Shown: positions 23,432 through 35,104, counted from the stretch's first letter. The stretch is DNA of 64,000 nucleotides from Vesta saturnalis (GCA_036346205.1 JARFJB010001819.1:1985501-2049500), one strand, 5' to 3'. Made by a program: numbers and translations. Notes: generated by a model from the sequence alone, not told the origin.

Positions 23432-23560
23432 TGCTTGTATGCGCTGTGTTTAATTCACTAATATTTTACAATTAAACTTGTAATTTATTTCACTCCCACG
23501 ATTGTTGGACACATCTCATAAGGTAAATAGAAAATGTTTACCTATTTTTATACTGTTCGC

Positions 23561-24640
23561 TACACAAATTAAAATGAATCAAAAACATTTTTTAGCACTT
23601 TCCGAATAAAAAACAAAATGAATTCTTTATTAAATGTTTAATGCGAGAGACAAGAAAGTTTCTAAATCAAATGAAGAACACACATCCTTGATCGCTGAAG
23701 ATCAATGGCGTAACCAAACAACATTTGGGGAGCAGAAAGTAAACCTGACCCCCCAAAATGTATCACCCTGTAAATCGATATCTTAAAAATTGTAGGAGTA
23801 ATTTAAGAAAAACTAGAAAAATAATAAAACATCAACACCCTGTACCATCTAAACGAACTGTTTCTGGACCAATATTTATAGGAAATTTATTTCTTAACAT
23901 GGCCGCAGGAATCACCCCCTTGAACATCGGCATGTCTTTTTAAACACCCTGTATAGTGGGAACTCTAGGCAGATCTAGTAAAAATAAGATCACAAGTTTT
24001 TATAAAAAAAATGCACTTCGAGGTTTCCCTACGTAGATATACGCTCTTGAAGTTGTGTTAAAAAGTGAATTTTCACTAAACATTTTCATTGCTCAATAAA
24101 TTTAAATACTGTTTGGGCAAATGTTACGGTATTTGAAGCTCTTTGGACCCGTCTATTTAAATGTTCAATGATGTTGTAGGGGGTAGGGGGCACAGCACCG
24201 TGTGGCTTTCTAACCTCAAAAAAATTACGAACAGCTTTTTACCTTTTCCAAGTAAACTTATTAATCTTTGGCCTTTTTTACGTCAAAAAGGTATACTAGT
24301 TTAATTTCGCTAAAATTAACGGTTTTGGAGATAAACGCAACTAATAATGACGATGATGATTTAGTTCGGCTATGCTTAAATAAAACATTATTTACAAACG
24401 CAATAATCCGAAATGCATCTAAAACTAACATAAAAGAACTTTTTATAAGAAATATGGGTAAGTATCAAAACATCACTCAGAAAGTCACGTTGTTTAAAAA
24501 TTAAGATTCAAATCCTGAATTATTTTGTTATGGGCGAGGGGCAGAATACCGTCAAGTTCGTGAATTTTAAAGCCAATCGTAAGCTGTTTTTTACATTTTT
24601 AGAGTTAATGTCTCATTCAATTTAATAGAAAACAGTATTA
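23561..24640. repeat. Region with three nested element tips, otherwise unassigned
   Basis: Reversed tips gtatcaccctgtaaatcg (about 23758), acaccctgtacc (about 23836) and acaccctgtatag (about 23942) are spaced 72-105 bp apart, like the layered tips of the 10184 element. A minus-strand frame near 24200 reads IIEHLNRRVQRASNTVTF, which looks like a relic of some element protein, but I cannot name it. Confidence 0.4.
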
Positions 24641-24642
24641 AT

Positions 24643-24888
24643 ATGAGTGATTCTGATTCTGAGAGTGTCCCTTCGGATATCGAAGGCATTGCGCAAAACG
24701 TCGTCAATTCCCTACTTCCCGAAAAATCAAGACAGACGTATGAGCAAACCTATGCAAAACTTGAAGATTGGTGTAAAGGGAAAGGAATCAGGAATAGAAG
24801 CAATGAAAAGGTTCTTCTAGTATATTTCGAACATATTTCAAAACATAGCAAGCCTTCGTCTCTTTGGATATATTATTTTATTTTGTAA
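24643..24888 (+). pseudogene. Crypton-like tyrosine recombinase, N-terminal fragment
   Basis: The start is acidic (MSDSDSESVPSDIEGI), followed by NSLLPEKSRQTYEQTYAKLE, WCKGKGIRNRSNEKVLLVYF and HSKPSSLW. This matches the core-binding N-terminal module of animal Crypton-type tyrosine recombinases (LPxKSxxxYxxxYxxFxxW; ENVLLxYF; xxPSSLW). Homology stops at SSLW and the frame ends shortly after. The hAT left end lies 75 bp downstream. Relatives are at 39503-40549 and 41270-41697. Confidence 0.7.
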
Positions 24889-25159
24889 ATAAATTGTATA
24901 AATAAACCACTCGGCTAACGCCTCGTGGTTTAACTTTAAACGCGTTTCATTATGACGTTCATAGGGCCCGCTTCAAGACCGGACAACCCGGACATTTGTC
25001 CGGGGCGGCAAATCTTAGGGGCGACATTTTTACTCTCAGAATGTGAGAAAATATTAAAATTAAAATATTAATAATAATAGCATGCCGCCTTTCATTTGTG
25101 AAAACATTTTTTATCACTGTTTTTACAAGAAAGTTAAAATACTTGTTTTCATCTATATA

Positions 25160-26041
25160 CAGTCAAAGCTGCTTATAGCGAACCCGCTTATAACGAACTT
25201 CCGGGTATAACGCACTAGTTTTAAAAGTCCCGCCACACTATCCATAAGATCCCTTATAAATATTGTTTGTTATAATAAAAAACCCGTAAACAACGAACTT
25301 TCGGATATAACGTTGGAAAAAATTGTTTCCGTCCGTTAAATTTTACACAAAAGTAAGCAAGTATTCTGCCAGTAAAATAAATAACAGGTACGTAGATTAT
25401 TTGATGTGCAAAGATAAGGTTTCTGTAATTCTTTTCTTAGAAATGCCTGCTACTTTCCTAATTGGTGTTTAAATCTTTAATCCTAAAGGGTAATAAATTA
25501 TGTATTTTAACAATACTGTACACGCTGACCTTGCAGGGTTTTTCCTAATCAACTTGTCAATCAAATAAATCAATTAACAGACTAGTTAAACAATAAGTGG
25601 CCTAATATCAAGGATAATTTTAGTGATAATGGCAACGAAACTGGGCTATTTTTTTAAATTAAAGAACCCAGATAAAACACTAAAATTTAAAGGTGAAAAA
25701 TGTGTAGGCGGCAAATTATCAAAAGAGCGGGTAACAGTTTTTGTGTGTGCTAATTTAACCGGGACAGAAAAACGAAAGCAAATCACTCAAGCGACGGTGT
25801 TTCAAAAATGTAAATCGAAAATTTAGTGGATAAACTGTTTTGGTCTACGAAATATAATAAACAATCGAAAATTACAGACTTTTTTAACAAAAACTAACTC
25901 ATAAATGTGTAAATATTGTATAATATAGTGATTTATTAATGTATCGTAAAAATAAAATATGTATGTAACTTTTTTCTTTTATCGGATATAACAAACTTAT
26001 TTTTCAAGTCCCTTGTGGTTCGTTATAACCGGATTCTACTG
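25160..26041 (+). mobile_element. pogo/Tigger deletion derivative, 882 bp
   Basis: TA-CAGTCAAAGCTGCTTATAGCG opens the left end and AACCGGATTCTACTG-TA closes the right. The subterminal gcttataacgaac and gttcgttataac are also inverted. It carries part of a transposase (25623-25898) and lies inside the hAT at 24962-30594. Confidence 0.85.
25623..25898 (+). pseudogene. Tigger transposase: DDE fragment plus C-terminal PIP box
   Basis: The frame 25629-25826 holds LGYFFKLKNPDKTLKFKGEK and GGKLSKERVTVFVCANLTGT, a conserved stretch of Tigger/jerky DDE domains just after the first catalytic Asp (normally DETG, here replaced by ATKLG). After a break, codons ending at 25896 read KQSKITDFFNKN and stop, a strong PCNA-interaction consensus (QxxI..FF) found at pogo C-termini. 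The N-terminal DNA-binding part and the rest of the catalytic core are deleted. Confidence 0.75.
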
Positions 26042-26442
26042 TAGTTGTAAAGAAAATAGGTATAATTACGAAAAAATAATTAATTATTCAATAATAATTA
26101 TTAAATAAGGAACATGGGTGTTATTTGTATACACTACCTAATATAACCGCGCATCGCATATATACCATATAAATCAGCAAGCAGGGTGCCGCATGAACTT
26201 GTCTGAATTAGGAATAGACAAGAAATGACTTGTTTATTGTCTTCAATCATAAAAGGGCTGTCTTATTACAGCATAGCATTATTTTTGCTCATTCGTCGGT
26301 GGTGATAACAAGTGCAACTCTCAATTATATATACTGTTCTGGTTCAATAATCAGTGTGATTTGTAAGGTAAGTTAACCGTTAACTTAGCGAATCTACGAA
26401 ATTAGAGTATTTTGATCAGTAAAAGGCAAAAATTATTAAAAA

Positions 26443-26690
26443 ATAAATATAGTTTAAAAAAACTAAAAAACGAAAAATAATTCTTAATATAGGTAGAAAA
26501 TATAAATAAATGAAAAAGATTAGTGTTATTGTAAAAAAAACGTGGGGTGCTCGATGAATGAAAAATATGGCACAAAGCGCCCCACGCTTTTTTCACAATA
26601 ATACTAATCTTTTTCGTTTATTTATATTTTCTGCCTATATTAAGAATTATTTTTCGTTTTTTAGTTCGATTGATCATTAAAGCATGTTTT
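26443..26690. repeat. Foldback element with about 105 bp arms
   Basis: The left arm (ctaaaaaacgaaaaataattc..gattagtgttattg..acgtggggtgc) is inverted at 26572-26680 (gcgccccacgc..acaataatactaatc..gaattatttttcg), around a loop of about 20 bp. On its right a 57 bp segment (ttcgttttttagttcgattg..ttaaactat) is duplicated in tandem up to 26778. It lies in the hAT 5' intron. Confidence 0.85.
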
Positions 26691-26817
26691 TTAGTTTTTT
26701 TAAACTATATTTATTTTTCGTTTTTTAGTTCGATTGATCATTAAAGCGTGTTTTTTAGTTTTTTTAAACTATATTTATTTACATTGAGCTGTAGAATGGG
26801 TAGGATCGAAACAGTTA

Positions 26818-27027
26818 TTACATAGCTTCAAATAATTGACTTGTTCTACTTGAAATATCTAATGCCTTGAATTCGTCACAATCAAAAATGAGATGGTTTT
26901 CCTTGCAAAAATAACATGACAGTTTATTTGGAGCTAAAATTGGAAAGGACTTATTCGGTCTGGAGGATAGGCATTGGATCCCAAATGCGCCGTATCTTGT
27001 ATCGTATGTATCGCCGACCGCGCGCAT
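26818..27027 (-). pseudogene. BEL/Pao-type gag fragment (zinc knuckle)
   Basis: The minus-strand frame reads LSCYFCKENHLIFDCDEFKA. The Cys-X2-Cys-X3-His-X4-Cys spacing and the following F..L...R are typical of BEL/Pao gag nucleocapsid knuckles, which bind genomic RNA. Only about 65 codons are present, without LTRs. It is an orphan piece in the hAT 5' intron. Confidence 0.6.
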
Positions 27028-27123
27028 GCTTGTTCAAAGAAGTCGGTTACAAACAGACAGACAAGCAAACAAACATATAGGTGAATCTAATATAAGCGTG
27101 TTAAAAACAAACTTTTATTTAAA

Positions 27124-27356
27124 TTTCATAATCTTTTTCAAGGTAGGTATTTGAAGAAGCTCCTTCTCAGATGAAAATTAAATTTTGAAAACGATTTTTG
27201 AACAACACAGATAAATTAATTAAAAAGTTAAAAGACTTGTTTTGATAATTTTAAAAGGACTGAAATTTGTTTATGTTTCGTTAAAAAATCATCTTTGAAA
27301 TTTAAAGTTCATCTGCGAAGGAGCTTTTTCAAATACCTTAAAAAAGGTTATGAAAT
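27124..27356. repeat. Foldback MITE, about 80 bp arms
   Basis: atttcataatctttttcaagg, gaagctccttctcagatgaa and the following bases (27124-27205) recur inverted at 27288-27356 (ttcatctgcgaaggagc..ggttatgaaat). The loop is about 80 bp. Second foldback unit in the hAT 5' intron. Confidence 0.8.
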
Positions 27357-27910
27357 ATACGGAATACACTAAAGCTTGATTTTTTTTGAATAATTCCTGC
27401 CTTTTACTGACCAATAAACCCTGATTCTTTTTTTTTATTATCAACTACTGGATGCGATCCCTTTTAAGTAAAGCTACGAATATTTTTACCTAGTTTTATA
27501 AATAACATTTTCTTAAAAATAGCAAAAGTTTGTTAGGTATAAAATTAAAATAAAATATTTATTTAAACATTGAGCATTCTAGAATAAATCTATGCATGAT
27601 CTGACTAAATTGGACAAGAAGAATTGCCCTATTTTATACAATTTTAGATTTTGAAGCAAAATTGTGTAAAATGCAAGTGCTTATACCTTTTCAAATTTGA
27701 AAGGTATCAGGTGTGGTAGGTTCGTTACTATTTTACTACTATTACATAATTTATAAATATAAAAAACATATAAAACTGCTTAATCGTTCCCCTAGATCTT
27801 AAATGAGCATAAAAAAGTGCAGTACTTGTCTAATTTAACTGAGTCTATTGTAAGACAATTTCCTTATAATTTGCTTTGTTTTATTTCAGATATTTTGTGT
27901 ATCTTCCAGA

Positions 27911-30498
27911 ATGTCCGAGGGACGCAAAAAACTATCTGGTTGCGAATATAAAAAACGAAGGGTGGAAAAGGAAATACAAAGGCAAAGACAAGTTGGCACT
28001 GTACTAAATTATTTACAGAGTACGCCGGGCAGTACCAAAACAAATGACGACTCAAAATGTTCTACATCAAAGACAGCATTGAAAGACACTGACAACAGTG
28101 ACAACAGAAACTCATCTGAGAAAAGTAAGGATCAACAAATGAACGATATACCTGAACTAATACTTGCAACTGACAGTGGCAGCCCTCCGTCGCCAAATGA
28201 GAGCACTATTCATACCAACGTGGTACCTACAGAAAGCGCTCAACAACTTTTAAGTACAGATCCAGCACTCTGGCCAATGATACTACCAGACGCCGAAAGA
28301 ATCTTTTTGGTAAGGCAAGGTCCACCTAAACCATTGTACAATTATAGATTTCCATACGATGAGGATGGTAGAAAATTTAGCGCTAATTATTATAAAAGAA
28401 TTTTACGTAATGGAGAGCAAACTTTAAGACACTGGCTAGTGTACTCTGTGTCAAAAAATTGCGTATATTGCTTTTGCTGCAAAATTTTTGGCTGTGTACT
28501 TAGTTCCCTTTCAAAGGAGGGGTTTAAAAGTTGGAAGCATCTGAATCAAACTCTAAAAGACCACGAAATTTCTAAAAATCATATTCAGTCCCAAAAATCT
28601 TTTCTAGAACTGAACCTAAGATTAAAGTGTTGTAAAACTATAGATGCGGATTCCCAAAGACTTGTTAACGCTGAAATAAACCATTGGCAAGAAGTGCTTT
28701 TAAGAATCGTAGCAATCACTAAAATTCTTGGTAAAAGTTGTCTGGCTTTCCAAGGTAGCGACAAGCTGTTTGAGCATAATAACGGTAACTTCTTAAAAAT
28801 AGTTGAGCTGCTATCTGAATTTGATCCCGTCATGGAAGAACACGTACGTAGGGTGCTTAAAAAAGAAGAAACGGAAGCTCACTATTTTGGGAAAAATATT
28901 CAAAACCAGATAATAGACCTGTTGCATCAAAGTGTGAAATCTTATATTATTAATGAAATAAAAAAAGCCAAATATTATTCGATAATTTTAGATTGCACTC
29001 CTGATATTTCTAAGGTGGAGCAAATGACTCTTGTAATCAAGTATCTTTCAATCAATAAAACTGATTCCAGTCAGGATGAGGTTGAAATTAAAATTAAGGA
29101 AAGCTTTTTGGGTTTTCTTCCAGTTGAAAGGTCTACAGGGAAGCAAATGTTTGAAATTATAATTGCAGAACTTAATAATTTGGGTTTAAATTTACAGGAT
29201 ATAAGAGGACAGGGATATGACAACGGGTCTAATATGCGGGGCGATAAATCAGGAGTGCAATCTAGGATTAAGAACCTAAATCCGCGAGCTTTCTACGTTC
29301 CATGTAGTAGTCACTCTCTCAATCTAGTAGTTAACGATATGGTAAAAGCATCTTTGGAAGGCGCTAATTTCTTTAATATGATTAAAATAATATATGTATT
29401 TTTTTCAGCATCAACTTTTCGCCGGGCAATTCTTCTAAAACGTGTCCAGGGTTTGACTTTAAAACCATTAAGTGATACTAGATGGGAGAGTAGGATAGAG
29501 ATTTTAAAGCCTTTAAGATTTTATATCGGAGGCGTATACGACGCCTTGCTAAGCGTTTATGAGAATGAAGAAATTGATAATTTAATAAGGGACGAAGCCT
29601 TGGGTTTATTAAGTTGTGTTAAACAATTTAAATTTTTGTGTTCAATAGTTCTTTGGTATAAAATTTGTGTTAATCCAATAAGCAAATTGTTGCAGACAAA
29701 AGGTTATGATCTAGCATCTGCACTTGATCTTTTGCAAAATTGCAAAAAGTTTTTTCAGGATCTTCGATCGGATAAATCTTCTAACGAAACTATTGTTGAT
29801 GCCAGAGAACTGGCTGACGAAATTGACGTTGAAGCCAATTTTGATTCAACAGTACCACGACACCGCGTAAGAAGAAAAAAAAGGAATTTCTCATACAAAG
29901 CTCGAGATGAACCGATCGAGAATCCTAAAGAAAATTATAAGGTAGATTTTTTTTATTTTACAATTGACCAGGCACTAAATGCAATAGATACTAGATTTAA
30001 ACAACTTAGTCACCATAGTAATTATTTTCAATTTTTATATATGTATATGATTTAAAGGGCATGTCTAAGGAAAATCTTTTAAAACATTGCAACAATCTAG
30101 AAAGTATTTTTACCCACGGTGATTCTGTTGATATTAATGGGTTAGAATTAGCAGAAGAAATTTGTGCAGTATCTGGGCTTATGGGCAAAAAAGAAAGCCC
30201 AAGCACTGTTCTAAAATTAATAACAATGTTAAATTGTGCCCCAAACCTAAGTGTTTCCTTAAGAGTATTGCTGTGTATACCAATAACTGTTGCAAGTGGA
30301 GAAAGAAGTTTTTCCAAATTAAAATTGATTAAGAATTTTTTACGTTCAACTACAACGCAAAATCGTCTTAATGGGTTGGCCATTTTAGCGATTGAGCATG
30401 AAATTGCTGATCAAGTTAACTTAAAAGATGTAATAAAAACATTAAGTTTTGCCCTTTTTAAATGTTTATTATGTAATGTATTACATATATTTTTTTAA
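27911..30498 (+). pseudogene. hAT transposase (ZMYM1/TTF-finger type), one frameshift
   Basis: The enzyme cuts and pastes the hAT element. ATG 27911 opens 714 codons. A basic, disordered N-terminus (to about 140) leads to the TTF-type zinc finger (NCVYCFCCKIFG, GFKSWKHL, HEISKNH). The catalytic domain follows with IILDCTPDISKVEQMTLV (first Asp), DIRGQGYDNGSNMRG (second Asp) and PCSSHSLNLVVNDM. A few extra bases in tatatgtatatg near 30040 shift the frame. The rest continues at 30046-30498 with ASGERSFSKLKLIKNFLRS and QNRLNGLAILAIEHEIA, the C-terminal dimerisation region. Otherwise intact. A predicted intron precedes the ATG. Confidence 0.85.
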
Positions 30499-30594
30499 AT
30501 AAATGATTTTAACATAATTTCTATTTTATTTAAAAAAAACTGGCGGCAAATTGTCTGTTTGTCCGGGGCGACATGAAGGCTAGAGCGGGCCCTG

Positions 30595-31775
30595 CGAACT
30601 AGTATCATTATCATTAATAACTATAAAGAAACGGCAATACAAAAGTCTACCATTTTTTCACTCATTATATTCTTTATTTATGTTTAAGTTTATTTTTAAA
30701 AACCTTTTTTTCCAGTAATTTTTTTATAAACATAAGTATAAATTATCACAGCAAAAATTTAAAATGATTAGGCAAAGTATAATTTGACAATGATAATTAT
30801 CTGTTTAGAAGTTAAATTTCTAATTTGTGCTGATATTTCCAATGCATGTATGTACTGGCAATGTTTTGGTGTAACAGAAATAGCAGTAAAATAATTACAG
30901 TAAATTCATGGCATCACATGTAAATTCAAAATTTATATTCTATACACGTTAAGCACACTTGATAATTTTTTATTGTTGGTCAAGCTGTCTTTTAACAATG
31001 AACAGTAGCCTTCCAATCTTCTTAAATTAGCATATTTCCACAACATAATTTAGCAAAATAAATAATTCTATAAAAAATATTCATTAGTCATTACGATTGT
31101 ACTATTTTTCTTTAACAATAGATTTACATAATTTTAAGTTTTTATTCATTAGAAATTCGCATATTTTTGTGAATACCACACTGTAAATAACCTCAATTTA
31201 AATAAATAAGTATTAAAGACAAAAATAATTCTCTATTATAAGCTCACGCTCCATCTTGCATGTTAATTAGAGATGGTCCCACACTTTCCAAAATTCAATA
31301 ATAAATCAAACAAAACTTGATTAAGGGGTCACTGGCCAATCTGAGCAATTTGAGCAATTTTCCTGATACGATTTACGTTTTTAAAATAGATTTAATTTTG
31401 TTACGCCAGTTGAAGCATCGCACTCCATATAAGAGTGTGAAACTTCCAACCTTCCCGATATCGTGAACGAACAAGAAAAAAACAAAGCTTGTTCTAAATT
31501 TTCCAAGTTGTGCTCATTATGGTTGTGCAAACATAGCTTTAAAACCAATTAAAAAACCAATTAAATAATTCTATCTTCAACAGCTATAATTTTACTGAAA
31601 TATTGGATGCGTTTAGGGAACGCAACTGTTGAGAAACGACAGTTATTCAACGTTTAACTTGTGCTTGCTATCAACAGTTCAGTACTCGTTGAACGATTTA
31701 GCTGCATGTTTAGAGGTTAATTATATCATATAGCTTTATAGGTTATGTTTTCTATCCCAACTTCTCTACATTAAA
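30595..31775. other. AT-rich spacer, nothing recognised
   Basis: No tip motif, coding similarity or shared repeat is visible between the hAT right end and the frames near 31.8 kb. Confidence 0.4.
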
Positions 31776-32178
31776 TTGCTGTTACCTATGGGCGATCTAT
31801 TTGTTTTGGAATGCTTTTTAAAACACGAAATAAATCTTGCAAAACTTGTTTATACAACAGCTTCAGTTTATAATGATGGCTATGTTGAAGTAAATGCTTA
31901 CGATATATCTCAGTTTAACAATCATTTTTTAATGACACGAGAAGATGGACCAAAGCTGTGTATTTTGTTAGCCCTCATACGGCTAAAAGACATTTATTGA
32001 TATCTTTACAGAAAAAAAAAATTGTTTCCATTATGTGGTTAATAAGCAAAGAAGAAAACTTTCACGCATGCAGTGATATGTTTGGATTTTCAAAATGGAC
32101 AGGACATTATATAGTGTTATCCGCAATTATTACTCTAAAGGAGCAATTTATTTAAGGCAAAACAAAATGAATGCGCAT

Positions 32179-32229
<51 letters not shown>

Positions 32230-32442
32230 GAATCGAAGAAAGGTAAATGCAGTAAGTCTGGAAAATATTCAATTACAGGTTGCCACTACGTGAAATGTGT
32301 GTTCTGGGAATACGAGACACTGCTAGAATAATCGATAGATGTAGTCATATATGCATTAAACAAGCAATTAATAAAGCTGTCAATATAACAGTTTCTGAGG
32401 AAAGAATGATACTAACGGATGTATTGATAGGAATACCCTGTA
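31776..32442 (+). other. Broken coding-like stretch plus TA tract, not recognised
   Basis: Frames at 31776-32000 (VYNDGYVEVNAYDISQFNNH) and 31958-32155 (HACSDMFGFSKWTGHYIV) look protein-like. Near 32300 another frame reads GIRDTARIIDRCSHICIKQA. None could be assigned to a family. A TA microsatellite occupies 32178-32226. A reversed tip, aataccctgtaatgg, is at about 32430. It may be an old element relic. Confidence 0.3.
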
Positions 32443-34447
32443 ATGGATGAATATTTTTATTGTTTTATAGAATTAAGGTCCGGTTTTAAAAAGCCAGGTA
32501 GGAAATTATCGGAAATAATTAAAACAAAGAATATGGCAAACACAAAGGGAAGCGAAGATTTTATTTTCAGCCAAGAATCACAAGATATATTAATAGCCGG
32601 AGTACCAGTTCAACAAAAACCTGAAGAATCAATGATGATGAATATGATGAACATGTTATTAGCCAAGATGGGAGAGAGCCAAGAGAAGGTAGAATCCAAG
32701 ATGGCAGAAGGACAAAATAATATAGAAGTAAGTCAAAAAGCTAAACGAGAAGAACTAAAACCTAGTCAAGAAGAATTAAAAGTAATTTTCAAAGAAGAAA
32801 TGAAACATCAAGTAGAACCGATGCAAGAAATTTTAAGACAAAGCAATAAGGAAATAATGATCAAGAGTAAGGAAGGAATCAAGAAACAGAAAGACGACAC
32901 AGATCAGCAAATTTACATACAGAATATAAAGATGACACAAATTGAGGAAAGAAATGAGTACGCTACAGTTTAAATAGGCTGCACAATAGGCGAGATAGGA
33001 AGTAAAAGTACTAGAATGCAAACAAAAGATTACTAAAAATGAAGAAGCTATTGTTAAGTTGGAAGAAAAATGGAAAAACTCAGGAACGACTGCAATAATT
33101 TATAAAAACGAAGGTCAACCAACACAAAAGTAAAAGAAAGTTCGATGGAAACATAAGGACCATACACCCAGTGAATTTCATGAAGACCGTTGAAGAATTT
33201 CAACATGGGAAATCAAAGGAAAGTTGATAATATGATAGAACTATTAGAAGGCAATGCAAGGTCATGGACTGAATTACATCGTGAAAAGTGGTCCAACCTA
33301 GAAGAAATGAAAGAGGATTTTTTAGAACAATTTTTGTCTGAAGTCGTCCAAAGCAAAATACGATCGAAACTGTACACACCAAGGCAATATAATCAACGCC
33401 ATGGAAAATATGTAGATCACGTATGGATTTGGGTAAGCAAAACGATGCACCTACAACCACTAATAGAAGAGAAACAAATGGTAAAGGCATTAACCAGACA
33501 TTTTCCGAGTCAAATGGAAAACACATTAATTGACTCAGGCGCAAGAGCGATCAATCAGTTGATAAGTGAATTAGAAAGGATACAAGCGGTCAACGCCAAT
33601 GAAAGGACATCGTGGAATCCACCTCAAAGAGGAAGAGATAATAACGAGACTAATAGTCAGCAAAGAGATAGATGGCAATAAAGAAGAAACGTTAATACAA
33701 CTTATCACGGAAGACGTAGAGGCACTTTTGGACCACATAGAGGACTAGGTGGAAAGAGGTATGAAGACTGGAGAGATCAAGAAAACTGCTATAGGTACGA
33801 CAGAAGAACTAAATCCATCGAGGCGAGAACCTACGATGGTCTCGAGTACTATACACACGAAGGAGCAACAAAATTTGATTAGTTTTATTAGGCAATTTTA
33901 TAAGAATCCACCTATAGCGCAAATGAAGAAAGACTGCGGGCAAGATTGAGAAATAGAAGAAGAAGAGGAGGAAGATCGAGAAATAGAAGAAGAATAAGAG
34001 GAAGAAGAAGCACCGGCATATTGTCCAATAGTCATAGGAAAGCTGGAGGAGGTGGTGCAAGACATACTGGAAGACACATGAAGTCCCGGAAAAACTACAC
34101 CAATGGAGCAAATGAATAAAGGCGATGAAGTAAATGAGGAAAAGGAAGAACGAGAAGTAGTAGAAGGATTAATAGATCAAATTGAAGAAAACATTTTTGG
34201 AAATCAGAGCAAATCCATAGAAGAAGAACGAACGACTGGGATACCGGCGACATTTGAAGTGTACAATATTGAAAGGAAAACTAGCGAAAAAAAAGAAGTG
34301 GTCGAAGAGTTACTTAATGAAAATGAAGAAATATTTTCTGAAAAACCAGGATTAGTAAACAATTTTGTTTGTGAACTGGAAATCAAAAATGAGTGCCGTT
34401 TTTGCAACCAAAACTACCAGATACCGTGTGCACAGGGGAAACAGTAG
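32443..34447 (+). pseudogene. Gypsy-type gag-pol remnant
   Basis: The reading frame from 32533 (MANTKGSEDF) gives a long, Lys/Glu-rich coiled-coil gag N-terminus. After breaks near 32972, the gag capsid region follows (33190-33681) with DNMIELLEGNARSWTEL, DFLEQFLSE and GKYVDHVWIWV. Arg-rich sequence (RNRRRRGGRSRNRRR, about 33950) lies where an RNA-binding tail is expected. The last frame (34103-34447) holds VVEELLNENEEIFSEKPGLV and ELEIKNECRFCNQNYQIP, the segment entering reverse transcriptase. Protease and the rest of pol are deleted. Confidence 0.75.
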
Positions 34448-34928
34448 AGAAATAAATCAATAGAACGTTAGCCGATAAGATAATTGAAATGTCGCAATCA
34501 CCATATATAAATCCCATAGTAATGGTACCGTTTGAATAGAAAAAAAATTGTTTTGCGTGAGAAAGTTAACAAATCTTTTTGTATATCGCTAAACAAGTTC
34601 CTTTTGTTTTTTATGGAGTATCGTTCTTGTACCAACTAAATTAGTTGATACAACAACGAGGAGGGGGTACTGTAACGGATCCACGAGAAATTCAAAGTTC
34701 GCGCTAAGCTATAATAGATTGAATAGTTATATGTTGTTTTTTAAATAAATAAATGATTGTTTATTATTGATGTATAAATGTAATTAATGTGGAGATAAAA
34801 ATTAAATATTAAATAAAAATGTAAATAGAACACAAATTTCGTATTTAAGCCTGTTTTCATTTCTCCTGGAATTGATTAGATTTTGTGAGATATGAAAATG
34901 TAATCTTCCATAATTATTACACATATTA
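34448..34928 (+). mobile_element. Gypsy 3' junction: RT entry, polypurine tract and LTR start
   Basis: DKIIEMSQSPYINPIVMVP (about 34475) is the first conserved RT segment, cut immediately after by a large deletion. A purine tract, gaggagggggta (34658-34669), precedes TGTAACGGATCCACGAG at 34671, which is how a gypsy 3' LTR starts. The far end of the LTR could not be located, and the 5' LTR is missing. Confidence 0.6.
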
Positions 34929-35097
34929 AAATACTTATTTGTTTTGTTTTTTTCTATCGTGTGCTTTTATATTTAAGTTACACAATCTAAACGTTTCGAT
35001 AACACTTACAGTTATTTTCGTCAGTAGTAACATTCTTACAAGGTGTTTCAACATCCTGTAAACATAAAAATACACCACAAAAAAACCAAAAAAGATA
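34929..35097 (-). repeat. Hairpin element with TIRs, copy 1
   Basis: The left arm acttatttgttttgtttttt and right arm aaaaaaccaaaaaagataagt are inverted. The inside holds tctaaacgtttcgataacac and gttattttcgtcag. On the minus strand this is CTGACGAAAATAAC..GTTATCGAAACG, a Penelope-like terminal hairpin. A second copy with the same arms is at 58434-58847. Both precede copies of the unnamed repeat family. Confidence 0.7.
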
Positions 35098-35104
35098 AGT
35101 GTTT

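Larger units (their letters stand above)
20041..23560 (+). mobile_element. mariner-like element with about 140 bp TIRs, split by an insertion
   Basis: The ends are TA-GCGAACAGTATAAAAATAGG (20039 on) and CCTATTTTTATACTGTTCGC-TA (to 23562). The arms match through tttctatttaccttatg, tgggagttaaataaattcc and gcgcatacaagcaaataaatt (to about 20180 / from 23425). It inserted into the end of repeat-family copy 1. Its transposase is interrupted by 2.35 kb of foreign DNA (20798-23148). Confidence 0.85.
26300..27910 (+). other. Predicted 5' exon and intron of the hAT transposase gene
   Basis: TTTGTAAG-GTAAGT at 26367/26368 is a consensus donor, and TTTTATTTCAG at 27879-27889 a consensus acceptor 21 bp before the transposase ATG at 27911. 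The intron would be 1,522 bp. An untranslated first exon would lie left of 26368, where ATs and tatata motifs could serve as a promoter. This is inference from splice consensus only. Confidence 0.45.
24962..30594 (+). mobile_element. hAT transposon, nearly intact, with nested insertions
   Basis: The left end is (T)AGGGCCCGCTTCAAGACC and the right end GCTAGAGCGGGCCCTG. Both carry a subterminal tttgtccggggcg. The outer 10 bp are inverted with one mismatch. I could not find a clean 8 bp target duplication (gacgttca against cgaactag). It encodes a transposase with a single clear frameshift. Its 5' intron accumulated a pogo derivative, two foldback elements and a BEL gag piece. Confidence 0.8.

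Noticed and set aside
24904..24935. Small inverted repeat aaaccactcgg / cctcgtggttt as a terminator or recombination site
   Set aside because: Only about 9 of 11 positions pair and nothing links it functionally to the Crypton fragment. Left as unassigned.
27864..28055. Minus-strand frame at the start of the hAT transposase
   Set aside because: Overlaps the supported plus-strand start and splice acceptor. No recognisable domain.
28585..28833. Antisense frames within the hAT transposases (also 30006-30383, 54729-55082, 55629-55889)
   Set aside because: Shadows of the well-supported sense reading frame. No independent motifs.
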